Origin: Serilophus lunatus | Taxonomy: Eukaryota; Chordata; Aves; Passeriformes; Eurylaimidae | Assembly: GCA_013399895.1 (NCBI GenBank) | Contig: VXBA01005564.1 | Coordinates: 279,343 to 343,342 of the forward strand | Reading direction: 5' to 3' | DNA: 64,000 bases | In this document: piece by piece, positions 61,446-64,000 of the stretch | How the letters are laid out: every line of letters starts with the position of its first letter | Position numbering within the stretch: the stretch's first letter is position 1 | Made by a program: the position numbers and the translations under genes | The notes under the pieces: generated by a model | What the model was told of the DNA's origin: nothing | The model's input: only the letters and a program-made list of their open reading frames with translations | Databases searched by the model: none

Positions 61446-61474
61446 GAAAAAAAAACCCAAACAACCAAAAAACA
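61446..61474. repeat. Short C/A-rich tract
   Basis: AAAAAAAACCCAAACAACC-type text, the smaller version of the tract at 47225. Confidence 0.65.
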
Positions 61475-61977
61475 ATTAAATCTTTTGTTTTAAAATGTTT
61501 CTCTGGCTCAGTATTACTGGCTGAGTAACAGAACACATCACTGAGCACGGAACAGTTTAAATTAACAGAAACAACTGAGGGGCATTTGTCACTGGGTAAC
61601 AACTTGAAACTATGAGTTATGTTTTCTTTCTGGCTCTCTTCAGTGGGATGACATGTCAATGTGTCTCTCATATCTCTGAATCTCAGCAACACTGGAATTA
61701 AATTGGACAGTTTAGTATCTAAGATTATTTACTGTTTAGAAAAGAAAGTTGAACTCCAGTCAAAAGTAAAGAAATTGAGTACTTGAAATAAAACTGCCCA
61801 GACCATGCAGAAATTTAATTGTCAGGAATTTAGCAAAGACACAAATTCTCCTGTGGAAACTATGGCAATAACAATACAGAATACAATAATTAAAGCATCA
61901 ATTTTGATATTTTTTATGTAGTGAATAAGGGTAATTATCACAGGATAGGGAAGCACTTCACCAAGTATGCATTTTAT

Positions 61978-62006
61978 TAAAAAAACCCAAACCCAAACAA
62001 AACACA
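61978..62006. repeat. Short C/A-rich tract
   Basis: AAAAACCCAAACCCAAACAA-type text, close in sequence to the tract at 61446, about 530 bp away. Confidence 0.65.
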
Positions 62007-64000
62007 TAATCCAGTCTACAGATTTAGTTGCCTTTAGGGTTTTCTTCTCAAGAGTTATGATTGAGTGCCTCTTGGCAAGAGAAAAATAAAAATAAACTGA
62101 CTTTGAAATGCTATTTTGCTGCCTTCCTATCCTAACTGTTATCTTTTAATTTATTGATATGAAACATTATAATAATGATTAGCTATGCAGAATGCAAACC
62201 TAATACAATTTATAGTCAAATGACAGGTATCCCAGAGGCAAAATGCTTATCATACGTACGCTGTAAAATATGTGTTTTCTTCAGTATTTTGGGATTCCTC
62301 AGTATACAACCCAGATCTCAGCTGAAAAATGTAATAGGAATTTCATTTCATAGCTGTCACCAGGGAGTAAAAAAAATATGTCTGACTGAATAATATTTGC
62401 ATGGAGTTTCCTTTTTGTATTCTTCAAGTCTTTGAACTTATCAAGAGAAAGCTTAATCAAGGACTTGAAAAAATGTTTGTTAAGATATGTCCAGATGCTA
62501 TTGCATTTTAAAAGACAGTTGTAAAGAGAATCTCAAGCATATTACATTTAAGACTCCTTGCTGGGATTTAAAATGAAGAGTCCTCAAATAAATATAGAAG
62601 ATCATAGTGAAAAATTAATTTACAAGATTTCTAAGCTCTTTGACTAGTCATGTATCAGGATTGACTTGAAATGTTTAGTATTTTTAATTACATGTGTCAG
62701 ATGTTCTGCATTTCAGAAATAAATGTTCTAGATTAAAATGAGATAAGGTTTTATATCTAAAGTGCAGAAAATTTTGATTTTTTTTAAATGTGCAAGGGAA
62801 CTCAACAGGAGGGGAGGCTCATACTTTTGTCAATAAGCAAGTTTGTATGAAGAAAGACTGTCAAAGCTGGGAGGAAATGTTTACGTGGAGAGGGACTGGA
62901 ATATTACATAGGAAGCAACAACTGACCTTGATGATACTGAAATAGGGCAACATGCAGGGGTACAATGGCAAGGACAAATATCAAATGAATTTCATCTGTA
63001 AGACAGTGACTTATCTCTGTGGCAAATAATGAAGAGAATATGTAGGCCACATTATAAAAAGCAGTAGAAAGCAGATCTGGAAAGAAACGTGACTGTCAAA
63101 ATATTCAGCTGAAGTATATCCAATAGACAAAGTGAAATTGTGGTTTCTCGATTATAGTGAGACTTTGTTGTCATAAACTACTGTGATCATGTAGGTGAAG
63201 TAGAAGTTATCTGAAGTTAGGCAGATACAAAGATGGAGAGTGAGAAGAATGAGGATTCATATTAATTCAAGGAAACTAAAGAAATTTAATATTCTCTAAC
63301 ATAAAGCTGGAAGAGGATATGGATAAAGGCAACTAATAGATAAGGAGAATATACAATTATAAAAAAAAGGAAGTGAAAATTTGCAAAATAATCATGGCAC
63401 AAAACATGTACTTAGAGCCATCTACTAGAAGGATTTATTTTCAAGAAGTCTGGGCAGAATTTCCATTTTTATACTGTTCAATTTTTGTAGACCTACTTTC
63501 CCTTCATTTTTGAGTAGTTTTTTGACAGGCTGTAATGCTGTACACCTTTGAAAAAGGCTGAAAGAAATTATTTTCAAGATTAATTAATTACTTCAAGTAA
63601 TATAAAAATATTCAGTTGTCATATCTATGAGGTTTTTTAAAGATTAAATATATCCTTGTTATTTTTTTGTAGACTTGAAACTGAAATGAAGATCAAGATT
63701 TTACATTTTCTTTGGGAAGAGTTTTATTGAAACTTATTCTTTGCTTAAATGCATAAATTTTTGAATATGTACACTATTTGCATGTGACCTTCGCAGGCAT
63801 TAAAGTTAAACATTTTATTTACATATCCCAAATTGCATTGTTTCTCTCCATGGACTTTGGTTTCTTGGAGTACAGTGGTAACTGAAATCCTAAACTAAAT
63901 GGACTAATTATGAGGGGATAATCCTCCACTGAGGAATCTGGTAGCAAAATACATGAACCTCTTATATAATCTCTTTCTTTACCTGAGCTTACTGCAACAC

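Larger units (their letters stand above)
60961..64000. other. 3 kb AT-rich DNA to the window end, no gene seen
   Basis: No recognised exon or element. Small C/A-rich patches at 61446-61474 and 61978-62006. The stretch 62,790-63,480 is less AT-rich and may be an old repeat that I do not recognise. Confidence 0.5.

Noticed and set aside
1..64000. CRISPR array, bacterial operon, tRNA or rRNA genes
   Set aside because: No regularly spaced direct repeats, ribosome-binding sites, coding-dense blocks or cloverleaf sequences. The DNA is clearly vertebrate.

Overview
The window is non-coding vertebrate nuclear DNA. It most likely comes from a bird, for two reasons. It holds at least eight fragments of the avian/reptilian CR1 LINE, some with the typical 3' end built on the ATTCTATG-type octamer. 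It also holds several avian-type endogenous-retrovirus LTRs, including two copies of the ERVL-type LTR that starts TGTCCCAGTTTTG. The species cannot be named from the sequence. A neognath bird, perhaps a songbird, is an inference. I find no host protein-coding exon, rRNA, tRNA, CRISPR array or bacterial-style operon. The longest open frames (266-291 codons) lie in GC-rich LTR DNA and look accidental, so this is a gene desert or the inside of a very large intron.

Layout: 1-14,100 is AT-rich DNA with three CR1 pieces, a truncated LTR fragment (7331-7558), and a complete solo LTR of the same family (10219-10579) inserted inside a CR1. 14,122-16,050 holds two adjacent minus-strand LTRs, one of them 1.4 kb and GC-rich. 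16,051-27,600 is a long AT-rich stretch with no recognised element. 27,613-28,667 is a second GC-rich LTR. 28,668-43,980 is AT-rich with small CR1 pieces and an ERVL-type LTR (33843-34399). 43,986-45,354 is a 758-bp solo LTR followed by a CR1. 48,469-50,224 is a 1.76-kb GC-rich solo LTR with perfect 5-bp target duplications. 51,450-52,988 holds two more solo LTRs 0.6 kb apart. 55,417-60,960 holds a decayed CR1 ORF2 piece, a CR1 3' piece, a probable LTR and a possible CR1 ORF1 relic. The rest is AT-rich.

What the parts say together: I see nine or ten LTRs and no convincing gag, pol or env between any pair. The window therefore records repeated retroviral insertion followed by LTR-LTR recombination down to solo LTRs. 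Five LTRs have TG...CA-type ends with matching 4-5 bp target duplications readable by eye. Three large LTRs share the same 3' terminal 70-95 bp (AATAAACTG... to ...CCA) but differ over most of their GC-rich U3. That modular structure is the most interesting feature here. I found no new defence, metabolic or coding system.
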